Assembly (NCBI GenBank): GCA_028583405.1
Contig: CM053257.1
Coordinates: 30,797,293 to 30,861,292, forward strand
DNA from: Pogonophryne albipinna
Lineage: Eukaryota; Chordata; Actinopteri; Perciformes; Artedidraconidae
DNA length: 64,000 nt
Reading direction: 5' to 3'
Position 1 is the first letter of the stretch. The number at the start of each line of letters is the position of its first letter. Of this stretch, positions 1-11,148 are shown piece after piece. The notes beneath the pieces are model-generated. The model saw nothing but the letters and a program-made list of their open reading frames with translations. It had not been told where the DNA came from and searched no databases. A program made the translations under genes and the position numbers.

Positions 1-2272
1 ATTCATTTCGGTACTCAGCTGTTCAACCCGATGTTTTTTGTTCTTCTATATTTTCTCTAGTTGCAGCTAGTGTGATATCAAACATCTATAAGCCTGTATT
101 TCAAATTGCTGCCCTAGGGCTAAACATTCATAGCACTCTTTCTGAAAAGTGTACAGCAGCATTTTGTTTCCCAAAAAAGGCAAAATGTGGCTGTTTTTAA
201 TTACAAACAATACAGATCTTGTTGATTTAATGATATAAAAGCATCGTGAAAACACATTTGTTGTACAATACATAGCTGCAAACAATTTATTTACTTATAT
301 TTCCATGCCCCAGAAAATAATCTATTCATCTACCAAAGGTCCCCGAGTAAGACACATTTACATTTTCAGTGCTTAAATAAAGCAGTGGTCTGTTCCTTTG
401 GTATTTTACTGATAACTGTAGAATGTATTCCTGCGTTTAATAGACTATTATTGAACAATAATCGGCACAAAAAAGTAGATTTTCAAGAAAATCAAAAACA
501 ATTTAATTGCAGCATATTTGGTTTTCATCCAGCAGCGTTCAGGGAGGACTCTCAATCATGCGGGGGGGTAAATAGCATCGCTGACCGATATAAAAGGTCA
601 AACCAATACATCAGTCGAACGCGGAGGAAATAACAAGCCTCATGGTTCACATTGAGCTATCGGGAAAGTCATTAAAACAAATGGAAAATATAACAATGAT
701 GTGCAAACACTAACAAATATGGGGGCAGGACAATTGTGTTGTTACCATCAGTATTAGAGGGTGCCGCCTGTCTTATCCAAGCCAAAATCTGTTGCTTTGT
801 TTTTATCACCACTACTTACTCCACCCATCGATGTCTTCTCCTACAGAAGGTCAGTCAAATATCCAGAGTATTAAAAACGATGTGTGGAAGCCTATCAAAG
901 CAAAATCCAGTAGTTGGTTTGTGCTTAAACATTGATATTCATATGCAGAAAGCAATTTACCAAGTATGCCACAAACATCTGTGCTAATTACCCCCAGGTC
1001 ATCGTTTCATCACCAAAGTCGGAAAGATATACGGTATAATGATGATGTGCTTTCCATTTCCAGCGCAGCTCTCTTTAAACATATGGAGAGTGTAATGATC
1101 AGTTAACCTCTGAAGCTACAGATGATTCTTTTGGCATATTCATTACTGGCTTTTGTGTGTGTGCATGCGTGCAAATGTTTGTCTGTGTATCTGTGTCACT
1201 ATGCACAAACAAATACCAACACTTACAAACAAAATGTACAACATAGAGCGGGCCGGGTACTCAAATTCGATTTAACCCAAAGAAAACAACAACATAGGTT
1301 CAAATGTATTGCAATGCACAGTAGGCAACCATTGCTTTTGACTCAACTGTTCCTGTTCTTTCTCTACTCGTCCTGTTTTTCCTTTCTCCCAAACATGAAA
1401 TTCCAGCTGACAATCTCTAACTCACCACAGTGTTTTCCGCTATCACTCGAACCCACCTTGGCGTCCATTTTGTTAATCAACATCCCCTTTGAATTTTTTT
1501 ATAGTCATAGACTGTAAATTGTGCCTGTCGCCTCCGGGTAATATGGCACAAGACCGCAGCAGTCTTGCGTTCTTGTTTCCGATAGCAGTTTATTTAGAGA
1601 TTTATCCAGCTTTCATTTAAATGTGTGCCAGAATGTTATGCTTTTCAATTTTCCTTAAAGGAGCTGGATAGAGTTTGTAAAATCAAGGGACACTATAAAA
1701 CATATGCAGAGGCTTTTTGTAAACCTGTATACAGATTACATTTTATACAAAAGTAGGAGGAAGCAACCTGAAGTCTAGATTTGTACTTTCAGTTACAACC
1801 ATAAGACACGTTTTTAAGATGTTTTTGGGAAATTCGAAAGGTTTTCTCTCAAGATCTATTGCCAAAACGTTTTTGAAAGTGCCAAAAAATGACAATGTAC
1901 TTATCTTTAAAGTACTATAAAGGGTGCTAAAACTGGAAGTTCAAAAGCTCAGTCAAATCCCATTTTCGTTTTGACCTTCATTTCAGGTGGAGACATTCAC
2001 GATTAGCAGTGTTTCCCAAAGGCTGCAAGGATAATCCAGGATAGAGGTTCAGACTTAATCTCGCGCCCCGGGACTGAGGCTCAAGAAAAACATATTGCAG
2101 TTCATAACATGGTGGGCTACCCAAAATAGACTTTAGAGACACTTCTGGGTCGCATAAGGTCAATAAGCTGGATCTAGCAGACATGGCTTTAAGAGACTTT
2201 CATGATGTACAGTATGGAAACAAATTAACCTAAAAAACAAAACAAGGACCCCCAACACATTGTTGGTTATAT
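1..2272. other. Intronic or intergenic sequence, no feature recognised
   Basis: AT-rich single-copy-looking DNA. I see no exon, RNA gene or transposon end here. The open frames are short and match no family I recognise. It is probably part of the alpha-specific intron of nrxn2, but the flanking upstream exon is outside the window, so this is inference. Confidence 0.5.
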
Positions 2273-2989
2273 TTAAAGGTCCCCTATTATACTGTTTTTC
2301 ATCAATATATTACAGGTCTCAGATGTATACAAACATGTCTCGGAAGTGTTTGGCTCCAAACACCAAACAGATCATTGCAGCATCCCATAATCCCCTCTGT
2401 TTCAGCCCTGTTTCAAAAGTGCTGATTCTCTGTCTGTTACTTTCGATGAAAATAAGGAGCCCCTCCCCTCGCCCCTCTGAGAGAGATTTGGTTACAAAGA
2501 ACACAATGGTGCTCTAGGAGGAGATTCAGGTGATAAGGTGGGGGGGGTTACCTTGGTTGGTGATTGGCTAATGGTTACACACAGGGGTTAAGTTGGGATT
2601 TGATATGTGAGGGCGCTGTGTTTTTTTTTTTTGGGGGGGGGGCAATATATGATGCCCAATCCTAAAGCAACTGCTCCTGTGTCAGATGCACTATTTCATG
2701 CCACCAATCGAGAAAGTAAACATAGAAAGTATGTCAAATAGACCGTCTTTTTATTAGTATTATTTAACGGGAATGAATTTACATTTGAAATTATTAATAT
2801 ATACACAAACATTTTTCACAAATCACAGACCTTCAAATTGCCATTTTAAGTCAACATTTCTCTGCACACTTACTCAAGAACATTAAAAAACAACTATGTG
2901 AGTACAGAGACATATTATCTGAATCGATTGAGGAATGAAAGTCCACATCAATATAAGCAGTTCAACAACATTACTGTATGTACGACCAG

Positions 2990-4041
2990 CTACTTCATCA
3001 AATCCCAGATGGGCTGATAGGGGGAAGCCTGTGTAGTCGTGTATCTTTGTCTACAGGCTAAATGGTCCGCAGACCTTCTGGTAGCTACCCACTTCCTCAC
3101 ATATTTTGTGGGGTCCCAAGAGGTAAGAGGAGGTCCAACCATTTGAATGAACATTAGAGCAGAGACATTTTGAGTTTTCAGTTGTGAGCGCATTGATGTT
3201 ACAACTGCATTCATTTCTGAGAAACCCCTCTCACACTCTGCACTGCTCACAGCAATGGTTTCCACTGCATTCTTAAGCTTTAGAAGGGACATGTGCATCG
3301 GCACACTGGCATTCTCCTTAAAGTCCCTATAACTTTGCTTAACACCAGAGAATCCGATTTTCAAAAAAAGTGTATAGCTCTCTTATTTCACACTCACCAT
3401 ACATTAATGGTAGAGGGCTTGGCCATGTCTTTGTATCAAGAACATTGACCTTTTGAAAGAGGGATTCCTCTTCACTTGTGACCATCCTTGTTTCCATGCT
3501 TTTGCATAGTGCTGCATAAAACTTTGTGGGATCTATTATCTTCTGCCTTGGGTAATGGTGTAGTGTTATGCCATTAAAAACACCTTGCTGCTCTGCCTCA
3601 CATGTGGTTTTGTAGAACAGACCACTGTCTGGGTTCCTGCTCATGGTTTTAAAAACATCTAGCTGTCTTTTTATCAGATTTACTGATTGAGACAGTCTAA
3701 TCTCTCTCGACTGTAGAGCCTCAGACAGGTCTTTCAGCTCCTCAAGTGCATCCATCATCAGTCCCAGGTTTTTAACAAAAGCAACTGACGTCAGCTTTGC
3801 TGCTAGCCCCTCATACGTGCATCTATCATTTGAGGAACGGTTCACATCTACACTTCCAGATGTGAGGTGATGATAGAGTGCAGCATACATGGTCCAAACA
3901 GCATTTACTGTCCTAAAAGATGAAGCCACCCACCTTATCCCGAGGACGCGACCAATCTTCCTCAAGCATACACCTACTCCAGAGACTGCAGCATCAAGCT
4001 CTCTTAAGTTCTTTGGTGACTGATGATAGAGACAGTATAGC
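2990..4041 (-). pseudogene. hAT transposase remnant, C-terminal half
   Basis: Minus-strand reading frame encoding the C-terminal half of a KIAA1586-like hAT transposase. The segment at 3339-3965 contains RKIGRVLGIRWVASSFRTV and VAFVKNLGLMMDALEELKDL, typical of the family's RNase-H insertion and alpha-helical region. A frameshift at about 3340-3365, near a run of A/T, separates it from the terminal dimerisation segment at 2990-3364, which carries the hAT hallmark SSAECERGFSEMN. At its upstream end the frame stays open to base 4041, the edge of a nested element, and resumes at 5882. Non-functional remnant. Confidence 0.8.
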
Positions 4042-5873
4042 CAAGCCCGCCTTAACCTGCCATCAGGCCCTGGGGCTGATGGCAGGGTTTGAGTCCAGCA
4101 TGAACTTTTTTGTTATTTTCATGTCGATGCACACTGAATATTATGTTTGAATAGAGGATTCCTAATATTGTTTGCCGAGACCAACATTAATGACCCATCA
4201 GCATTTTCAAGTCTAAGTACCTGCACATGCAGCAATGACATTTCTGCTGCTATCTTTGCAAAACGAGTTAACAGTCACATCTTATCTGGATGAGTGCTGC
4301 AGAATACTGTTTTTATAAGGGATAAATGTGTGTGTAGTCTTTCATATTAAACATGATCGCTGGTAGATAGCCACAGAAGTCGTAACACAGTTTAACCTGG
4401 GCGGGTCCCATTGTTCCCTGGGCGGATGTTTACCTGAGAGGATCACAGTTTACAGTTCACAGCTGAAGACTTCTCCACGCTGCTTTCAAACTGTGAGTAA
4501 ACAACGTGTGCTTCACTTGGAGGCTGTCTGAAGGTGTACACAGGTCTCAGATGGACTTAGTATCACATTAAGAACGATATTCAGTAATAAGTCTGGCAAC
4601 AATAGCTGGTTTAAATGATTTATTGGAGCTTGCAACGTTTTGAACAGACATCCCCAGTCAACTCGTTTTTCTTTTTGTATTCCCCGCTGTTCGCGTCCGG
4701 ATATCTCCATCGTAACCACAACCTCACACACTGGTACTGAATGTGCATCAAAGTCTTCCTACCGAGCCAAATATACCAAAAGATGTATGTAAACGATAGA
4801 AGAAGCGATCGAAAATCACCCCAGTTGATCGGGAAACCAGTTGATCGGGAAACCAGTTAACGAGGGAACCAGTTAATCCGGAACACCGGCACCGCTGCCG
4901 CTCGGTACAGAACTCATCTGTCCTTCCTCCTCATCCTGGCCTACAGGTTTAAAATAACCTGTAAGCTTTGGCATGTTTTGTAATAGCTGCTTGTCTCGAA
5001 ACTCCTTTTCCCTCAACAATTTCCTTTTCAGAGCGCCACTTTCAAACTTTTTCTTCTCCGAAATTGTCTCCTAAACAACCTTCATCTGTCACTCAATCAC
5101 TCACAATTTGAATAAGTCACATGTGAAACATATTCTCATTCTGATTGGCTGTTAAGTGGTGCCCACTGACTGTTACGGAGTCATCATTTTTGAGAAAAAT
5201 CTCTGGAATCCATCAATCTGATTATTAGCGGAGCAAATGATCAAAATAGTACGGAGGGAAGATATTTGCGTTTGGATTACTGGTCTGGGGGAAGCTCACG
5301 AGTGTGTGTGTGTGTATACGTGTGTGTTTGTGTAATTTTGCGTTTGTGTGTATTGTGTTTGTTTCCCGGGGAAACACGCGAAACACCGGCTGTTGTTGTG
5401 CCTGTGACGTCAAGTTACTCCGTTCTCCGCTTGTAATTATGCCGTTACAAGCTTCAAAGTTGTATTTATCATCTGAATTTGCCGAAACAAGTTTAATATT
5501 CTGAAAGCCAAGACTTTTTTTAATTGAAATCAGATGATGCCGTGTTATCTATGATTACTATACGCGTACATTCATAATGTCAGCCGGAGGGAGGGGGGGC
5601 GGCGCTGTGGAAGTGCAGGGTGGCGAGTGAGAGCTGTCATCTTCCCTTTACAAGCTTCAAAAATGTATTTATTGTGTGATTTTGGAAATAAAAGTTTCAT
5701 ATTCTGAAAGCCAAGACTTTGTTTATTTAAAAAAAAAAAAAAACACTCGAGAAAAAAAATATATATATTTGAATCTTTTTTTAAATTTATTTTTATTGGC
5801 TCATGATAGGCCCCCGATCTCCGTAGGCCCCTGGGCTTCAGCCCAGGTCAGCCCGTGCATTAAGGTGGCCCTG
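4042..5873 (-). mobile_element. Nested hAT element, ZMYM1-like, internally deleted
   Basis: A 1.8-kb insertion inside the transposase gene of the surrounding hAT. Exact 8-bp duplications AGTATAGC flank it (4034-4041 and 5874-5881). The ends read CAAGCCCGCCTTAA on the left and, inward from the right, CAGGGCCACCTTAA. The minus strand at about 4869-5070 encodes a remnant with KKKFESGALKRKLLREKE followed by MPKLTGYFKP. That is the N-terminal pattern seen in ZMYM1-like/TTF-type hAT transposases of fish, and it then meets a stop. No catalytic domain is left, so it is a non-autonomous deletion derivative. A degenerate GT-rich tract lies near 5303-5350. Confidence 0.82.
4869..5070 (-). pseudogene. 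N-terminal fragment of ZMYM1-like hAT transposase
   Basis: Reading the minus strand gives about 60 residues. A basic stretch (KKKFESGALKRKLLREKEF) is followed by MPKLTGYFKP, an acidic GQDEEEG segment and a stop. The basic 'SGA-KRK' block before 'LP/MPKLT-FF' marks the start of many fish hAT transposases that carry a ZMYM1-like architecture. Nothing downstream resembles the catalytic core. The fragment is short, so the subfamily label is tentative. Confidence 0.6.
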
Positions 5874-5881
5874 AGTATAGC

Positions 5882-6821
5882 TTGTCAAGAAAAGCTGTGA
5901 AGTGGTTGGTTTCGGTGCAGTGCTTGACTGCATCTGACACAGACAACTCCAACCTATGATTTAGACAATGCCAGCCTATGAGGCCTGGGTACTTACTTCT
6001 CAGTTTTGTGTAGACGCCATTCTTTCTGCCTACCATTACGGAGGCTCCATCTGAGCAGAATCCCACCAGACATTCTTTCAGAAAAGCATCATCAAGGCCA
6101 TATTTCTGTACAGTTCAGTAGTTGACTAATGATTCCATCAGCAGTTGTACTCTCTAGCTCGAGAAGATCTAGGAAGAAGGTCACTGGCTCTGAGCTATCA
6201 ACTGACATTCTTAGGTACACAATAAGACAAGACTTCTTGCTTAATGATGTGCTTTCATCCACAAGAACAGTTAGCTTTGGTCGGGTCACTTTGATACTTG
6301 CCAATAGGGCTTCCCTCATTTCTTTTGAGATAAAATGTACAATGTCTGTACATGTAACATTTGAGTGGAGTACTCGGCCAACATTTACACCATTTATCAT
6401 TTGTAGTTCTATTAGTCCAGGATGATCAGAGTATGGCCGGTTATTTTTTGCAATGTAGTATTATGACATTATGGATGGAAGCCAAAATGTCTTTTTGAGT
6501 TTTTAGAAAGCTTGATTTTAAAGCTTCTTCATTTTGTCTTTTTACTATGTCCTGTGCTAATGTGTGACTCTGTGAGACACTATGTTCATTTATTTTCTTT
6601 CTCAAAGATTTCATTTGCTTCTCATTGCTGTTGCCATATGGGCCTACCCTACAGCTCTGCCATTCAGTAGAGAATGAGTACCTCTGTTTCCCTGTTCTCA
6701 TTGCCCCAAGGGATCCCGCTTCCCTGCATGATTTGCATCCTATTTTTTTATTTCCAACTATTAGAAATGTATATTTCTGAGTAAAATATTCCAATTGACT
6801 TTGATTCCAGCAGTCAGGCAA
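5882..6821 (-). pseudogene. hAT transposase remnant, catalytic core
   Basis: The middle of the KIAA1586-like transposase, broken into frames. From the N-terminal side, 6441-6821 holds a zinc-binding-like segment (GNKKIGCKSCREAGSLG). Then 6092-6400 holds INGVNVGRVLHSN and the first catalytic aspartate context LTVLVDESTSLSKK. Then 5882-6066 holds the second aspartate context VGFCSDGASVMVGRKNGV and the CLNHRLEL motif typical of hAT enzymes. A frameshift near 6100 splits the last two. The frame runs into the nested element at 5881 and continues at 4041. Inactive. Confidence 0.82.
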
Positions 6822-6837
6822 GTTATCAGCCTTTCCT

Positions 6838-7660
6838 ACACTGCTTCCCTGCTCTGCTCCTCTGTCCTCCTCAAACTGCTGTCCTTCAGTCCTCAGGCTG
6901 CTCTGCTCTGCTCAGGCTGCCCTGCTCCTCTGCTCTCCTCAGGCTGCTCTGCTCCTCTGTTCTCCTCAAACTGCCGTGCTCCTCTGTCCTCCTCAGGCTG
7001 CTCTGCTCTGCTCTCCTCAGGCTGCTCTGCTCCTCTGTTCTCTTCAAACTGCCGTGCTCCTCTGTCCCCCTCAGGCTGCTCTGCTCTGCTCAGGCTGCCC
7101 TGCTCCTCTGTCCCCCTCAGGCTGCTCTGCTCTGCTCTCCTCAGGCTGCTCTGCTCTGCTCCTCTGTCATCCTCAAACTGCCGTGCTCCTCTGTCCCCCT
7201 CAGGCTGCTCTGCTCTGCTCTCCTCAGGCTGCCCTGCTCCCCTGTCCTCCTCAGGCTGCTCTGCTCTCCTCAGCTCTGCTCTCCTCAGGCTGCTCTGCTC
7301 TGCTCCTCTGTCCTCCTCAAACTGCCGTGCTCCTCTGTCCTCCTCAGGCTGCTCTGCTCTCCTCAGGCTGCCCTGCTCCTCTGTCCTCCTCAAACTGCCG
7401 TGCTCCTCTGTCCTCCTCAGGCTGCTCTGCTCTGCTCTCCTCAGCCTGCCGTGCTCCTCTGTCCTCCTCAGGCTGCTCTGCTCTGCTCTCCTCAGCCTGC
7501 CGTGCTCCTCTGTCCTCCTCAGGCTGCTCTGCTCTGCTCTCCTCAGCCTGCTCTGCTCCTCTGTCTTCCTCAGGCTTCCTCTCCTCTCCTCAAGTTCCTC
7601 CACTCCCTTCCCTTCTTTACGCTGCTCTGATCCTCTCTCTTTTCCAAGCTGCCCTGCTCG
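6838..7660. repeat. Degenerate CT-rich minisatellite
   Basis: About 820 bp of irregular tandem repeats built from variants of CTCCTCAGGCTGCTCTGCT, CTCTGTCCTCCTCA and AACTGCCGTGCTCCTCTG. Unit order and length vary, as in a shuffled VNTR. It keeps long open frames on both strands (Leu/Ser/Pro/Cys-rich on plus, Arg/Glu-rich on minus) only because the repeat lacks stop codons. It lies inside the 2582-8904 hAT, between the transposase core and its N-terminal segment. Confidence 0.9.
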
Positions 7661-7762
7661 CCCATCACCTGCCTTGTTCTGCTCAACTCTGCATTTAAAT
7701 GTAGGATAATTAACAAAGGAACTTATGGTGAATACATAAAAGATACAAATGGCTTTGACACG

Positions 7763-7900
7763 CTAAGTAGCAGTGATGTCTTGCATAAAGAAGTCTGTAA
7801 GTTTCCTCCTTTTTGCTTCACTCATTTCTGCATCATGCCTCACTTTAAACTCTGAAACTTTCAAAGAGAAAGGAAATAAATATATGCATATCTCAGCTTT
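7763..7900 (-). pseudogene. Putative N-terminus of the hAT transposase
   Basis: The minus strand encodes HDAEMSEAKRRKLTDFFMQ followed soon by a stop. The 'KRRKLTDFF' block is the usual beginning of KIAA1586- and ZMYM-like hAT proteins. It lies about 0.9 kb upstream of the zinc-binding segment at 6821, with the minisatellite between, so in the live element it may have been a first exon. The open frame extends upstream only into a nested MITE that starts at 7922. Confidence 0.6.
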
Positions 7901-7921
7901 ATGCACACACATACATAGCAT

Positions 7922-8182
7922 CAGGCTGGGGCCAGTTATTTCATGAGAGGGGTACAATAAAAGCAGGTTAAATTGACAAAGACAGTATAAAGTAATTTTG
8001 TAAAATAAACATAAAATCCAATAATTGGTATTTGTTTTGGTAAATTTAAGTGACAATGTAATTAAAAAACATAAACAGTATTTGCTTTTATAAGGTAATG
8101 AACAGTTTAATCTCCACTGTACATCCGGGTCTCTGATTTGATTTAATTCCTCCCCTGTTTGCCCCCCCTAGAACCGCCCCTG
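7922..8182. mobile_element. Nested hAT-type MITE (261 bp)
   Basis: A short non-coding insertion in the 5' part of the larger hAT. Perfect 8-bp duplications CATAGCAT flank it (7914-7921 and 8183-8190). The left end begins CAGGCTGGGGCCAG and the right end, read inward, begins CAGGGGCGGTTCTAG. The terminal repeats are imperfect, but the CAGG start and the exact 8-bp target duplication fit a hAT non-autonomous element. Confidence 0.78.
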
Positions 8183-9096
8183 CATAGCATGGTTTAGGAA
8201 ACGGGCGCTCTGCACGGAGGAACCGCAGCAGAGTCCCGCGGGAGGTGCTGCGGTGTAAAGCTCACTATCGGAGCAGAGACACACGTTCACTGACAAAGCC
8301 GACAAACTATAGCTCGTCGCAGAGATCTGCTATTCTAAAATAAAGTCAACAATATCGACCAGTGGCTGGTGTCTTTCTCTTAGTTTAAGAAACGCTTGAT
8401 TTGATCAAAAGTTAGTCAAACAAAAAAACGTTATCTAACTTAATGGTAGTCGAACGTAAAACCAGAATATCAGACGAATTCATGTTAAGAAACCTGTCAG
8501 CGTATTACCTATTTTTCTCCACACTTTTCCCCGGATTCACCTGTCACTCTGCTGGCTGTCTGTGTGACTGACGGAAGAGACTGTGTGGTCGCCGATCAGC
8601 CAAGTAGATTTGAAGAAAATAAAGAAAGGGGAAACCCGCGAAAAATTTGAAAAGTGCAAGTCATCGTCGCCTCATCTTATTGATGTTCCCTACAGCTAGA
8701 AAGAGTGTTTTATTGATTTTTCGAATTATTAAGAACCTTAAACATATAGAAAGAAAAGTTTTAACATGTATATATTTTTTGTGTAAACATATGATATAGG
8801 CATACTGCATACATTGTTAAAAATATGCGAGGGGCATGACGTCAGAGCATTTTCCTATGTGCCGGGGCTTAGCCCCGGACAGCCCCGGCCCAATTTAACC
8901 CTTGGATACACAAGCCAAAAAATCGTTATGACATCATAAAGTGGCCAAAATCTGATCAGCTCATTTTCAAACAGGTTTTTATATAAATGGATCAGGACAA
9001 AAAGAGAGGGGGTCTATTTTCCTGAAGCTTTCAGAATCTCTTTACACAGAGGGGACATACATGAAAAGTGGAATTTGCATAATGGGTCCCCCTTAA

Positions 9097-11144
9097 GATA
9101 ATTGACACTTAGTTGCATACACTTGTAATCACTGCATATACTGTATGAGTGAAAGTGGAGCCAGGTACCTCCAACGACGAGTTCATTCTAGTCATAACAT
9201 CAAATATAGCACAGCTGTGTGCATTTGTACATTAATTGAGCCGTTGACAACCTCAAGTGCAGTCTGAAGAAATAAATATCTTTCTGAACACTGTGGAGAG
9301 ACATTAAATGTTACTGCTATACACTTTTCAAACAAAGACATTGTATAATTACATGCTCATGTCATGTAAGCCTCGTGAACCGCAGAGTCGTTGCTTGATA
9401 AGTGTAAATTACACTCATGAATAAAAGCTTGTTGAGTGCAGTAGTGGCCTCCATCAAAGTCAATTACCTTTTATAACTTTGGAAAGGGGGCTCTTTCAAT
9501 GTGCTTAAGGATTTTGTTAAGATGGTCACTTGGGTATTTTATAACAATCCGGTTACTGAATATAGTAAGCTAGTAAACTGAAATATTTTCCCATATGTTG
9601 GCTCAATTTGTTTAATTTTAACCATACAGATTGATGCTTATATTTATTTAAAATACAAGCAACGTTTTTTCGTACAGTATAAATACAAATTAATCAAAGA
9701 AACATCCATTAGCGAATGCCTTAAGTCAGAAGGCAGTTTTTTTTGGGTCTAATTTTAAATATGAAATCGGCCATTCGTGCTGCAGCTATATTTTTCGGTT
9801 TTTAAACGTTTAGTTAATTTTCTTGGTGATAATTCTGTAAGACTGGCGTTGATAAGAGTCTGTACAGAGAGTGGTTGGATTGGTGGATGTTTGGATGGAC
9901 TGAGATTTTCAACCTTGATTTATGCTTGCAGAATAAAAAGTGTATGCCCAAGCACTGTTTTGCAGACATCAGATGAAGGACGATGTTAGTATTTTTCCAT
10001 TACTTACATTATCTCAGCCACAGTGGCTTTGTCAGCTTTGTTCAAAATAGAGACAGTGTATCCCAGAAATTGTCATCTCTGCCAAATCTGTGCTCTGTGT
10101 GAGTCATTTGGATCCTCTGAGCCCAGAGCTGCTGGCACGGCTCCCCGCTGCTACATCACGGACATAGAAATCGTGAGCATTGTGTAGTTGACTGCTGCTT
10201 ACAGGTATACAACACCGAACCTGTGATTTACAGGAAGCACTGCTTTGAATCTTTGAAATTATTTTCCAAAATAAAACTTGTGCAGACTTGTCTTCCTGTG
10301 AAACACACCACAGGTCAGGCCTGACCGCTCACTGCCTTTTAACAGCGTGTTAGCCTTTAAGGCACGGGTGAAGAACTTGAGACATTTACATTGATTTGAA
10401 AAGAAGTCAAGCACCTGAGGGGATGCTGCCACTTTTGACTTATTTCGGCTTCTCTGTCCTTGCAGTTTCTCACGTTAGAAATGTCTTTGTTTTCTTATGT
10501 GTTGTGTTTTTAAAAGGGTTTTCTATAAAGGCACCAAATACACTTAGCATGAAATGACCAGTTTTCAGAGAGGAGGGCCATCAGGAATTACTGCAGATTT
10601 TTCATCAGGCAATGTTTGACAGAATATTCAAGAGACTGGTTGACACACTGACTCATGCTGTTATTTAAGCTGTTGAGGAATACATGTTGTTGTATGTGCA
10701 AAATAAACATGGTCATTGCTGTTCTGCCAACCGTGAATTTCAGTAGACACTAAATGAGTGATTTGAGTTCCTCTGACCCAATTTTCAATAAATAGCGATG
10801 GCAGCGCACAAAACGATGAAGGGATTATTGAAATGGCTTGCTCGCACCAATTTCCTAAACTGAAACGGCTGTTTGTGGTTGTTATTTAATATCATAGATG
10901 AACTGGCAGTTCAAACAGGGCAGAGGACAACTCATTAGATCTGAATCACTTGAGAACCCCTCTTCAAATGTCAGAGGATGCCATTAAAATAAATGAAAAA
11001 TAACTATCTCAAATAATCACTGCTGGATGAAATTAAAAGGAAATGTGACCTCAGACAAAGTGAAGTCAAAGGACAATAGATGTTGTATTTATGTCACGAA
11101 ACATGTCTTTCATTGTTTGGAAAAATACTTTAAAGTATTTTACG
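9097..11144. other. Intronic sequence, no feature recognised
   Basis: AT-rich sequence with only short open frames. No exon, transposon terminus or RNA gene was recognised. Confidence 0.5.
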
Positions 11145-11148
11145 TTAA

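Larger units (their letters stand above)
2582..8904 (-). mobile_element. hAT transposon, KIAA1586-like, with two nested insertions
   Basis: Element with recognisable ends on both sides. The left end reads CAGGGGTTAAGTTGGG. The right end read inward is CAAGGGTTAAATTGGG, differing at two of 16 positions. An 8-bp flanking duplication agrees at 7 of 8 bases (GTTACACA at 2574-2581, GATACACA at 8905-8912), as expected for hAT transposition. The minus strand carries a decayed transposase in pieces (2990-3965, 5882-6821 and about 7763-7900), similar to the transposase from which E3 SUMO ligase KIAA1586 was domesticated. Two younger elements (4042-5873, 7922-8182) and a minisatellite (6838-7660) interrupt it. 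Frameshifts make it inactive. Confidence 0.8.
2277..9092. mobile_element. TTAA-flanked MITE split by a hAT insertion
   Basis: The outermost layer of a transposon nest. TTAA stands at 2273-2276 and again at 9093-9096. Inside these, the left end reads AGGTCCCCTATTATAC and the right end, read inward on the minus strand, reads GGGGGACCCATTATGC. This imperfect terminal repeat and the TTAA target resemble the elements at 40,763 and 50,190. Its own sequence is about 500 bp (2277-2581 plus 8905-9092). Everything between is a later hAT insertion. TTAA targets suggest piggyBac-type mobilisation, which is inference. Confidence 0.6.

Noticed and set aside
6795..7709. A 304-codon open frame rich in Leu, Ser, Pro and Cys, with a 236-codon frame opposite
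   Set aside because: Both lie in a CT-rich minisatellite that lacks stop codons. There is no domain, and the frame shifts without consequence.
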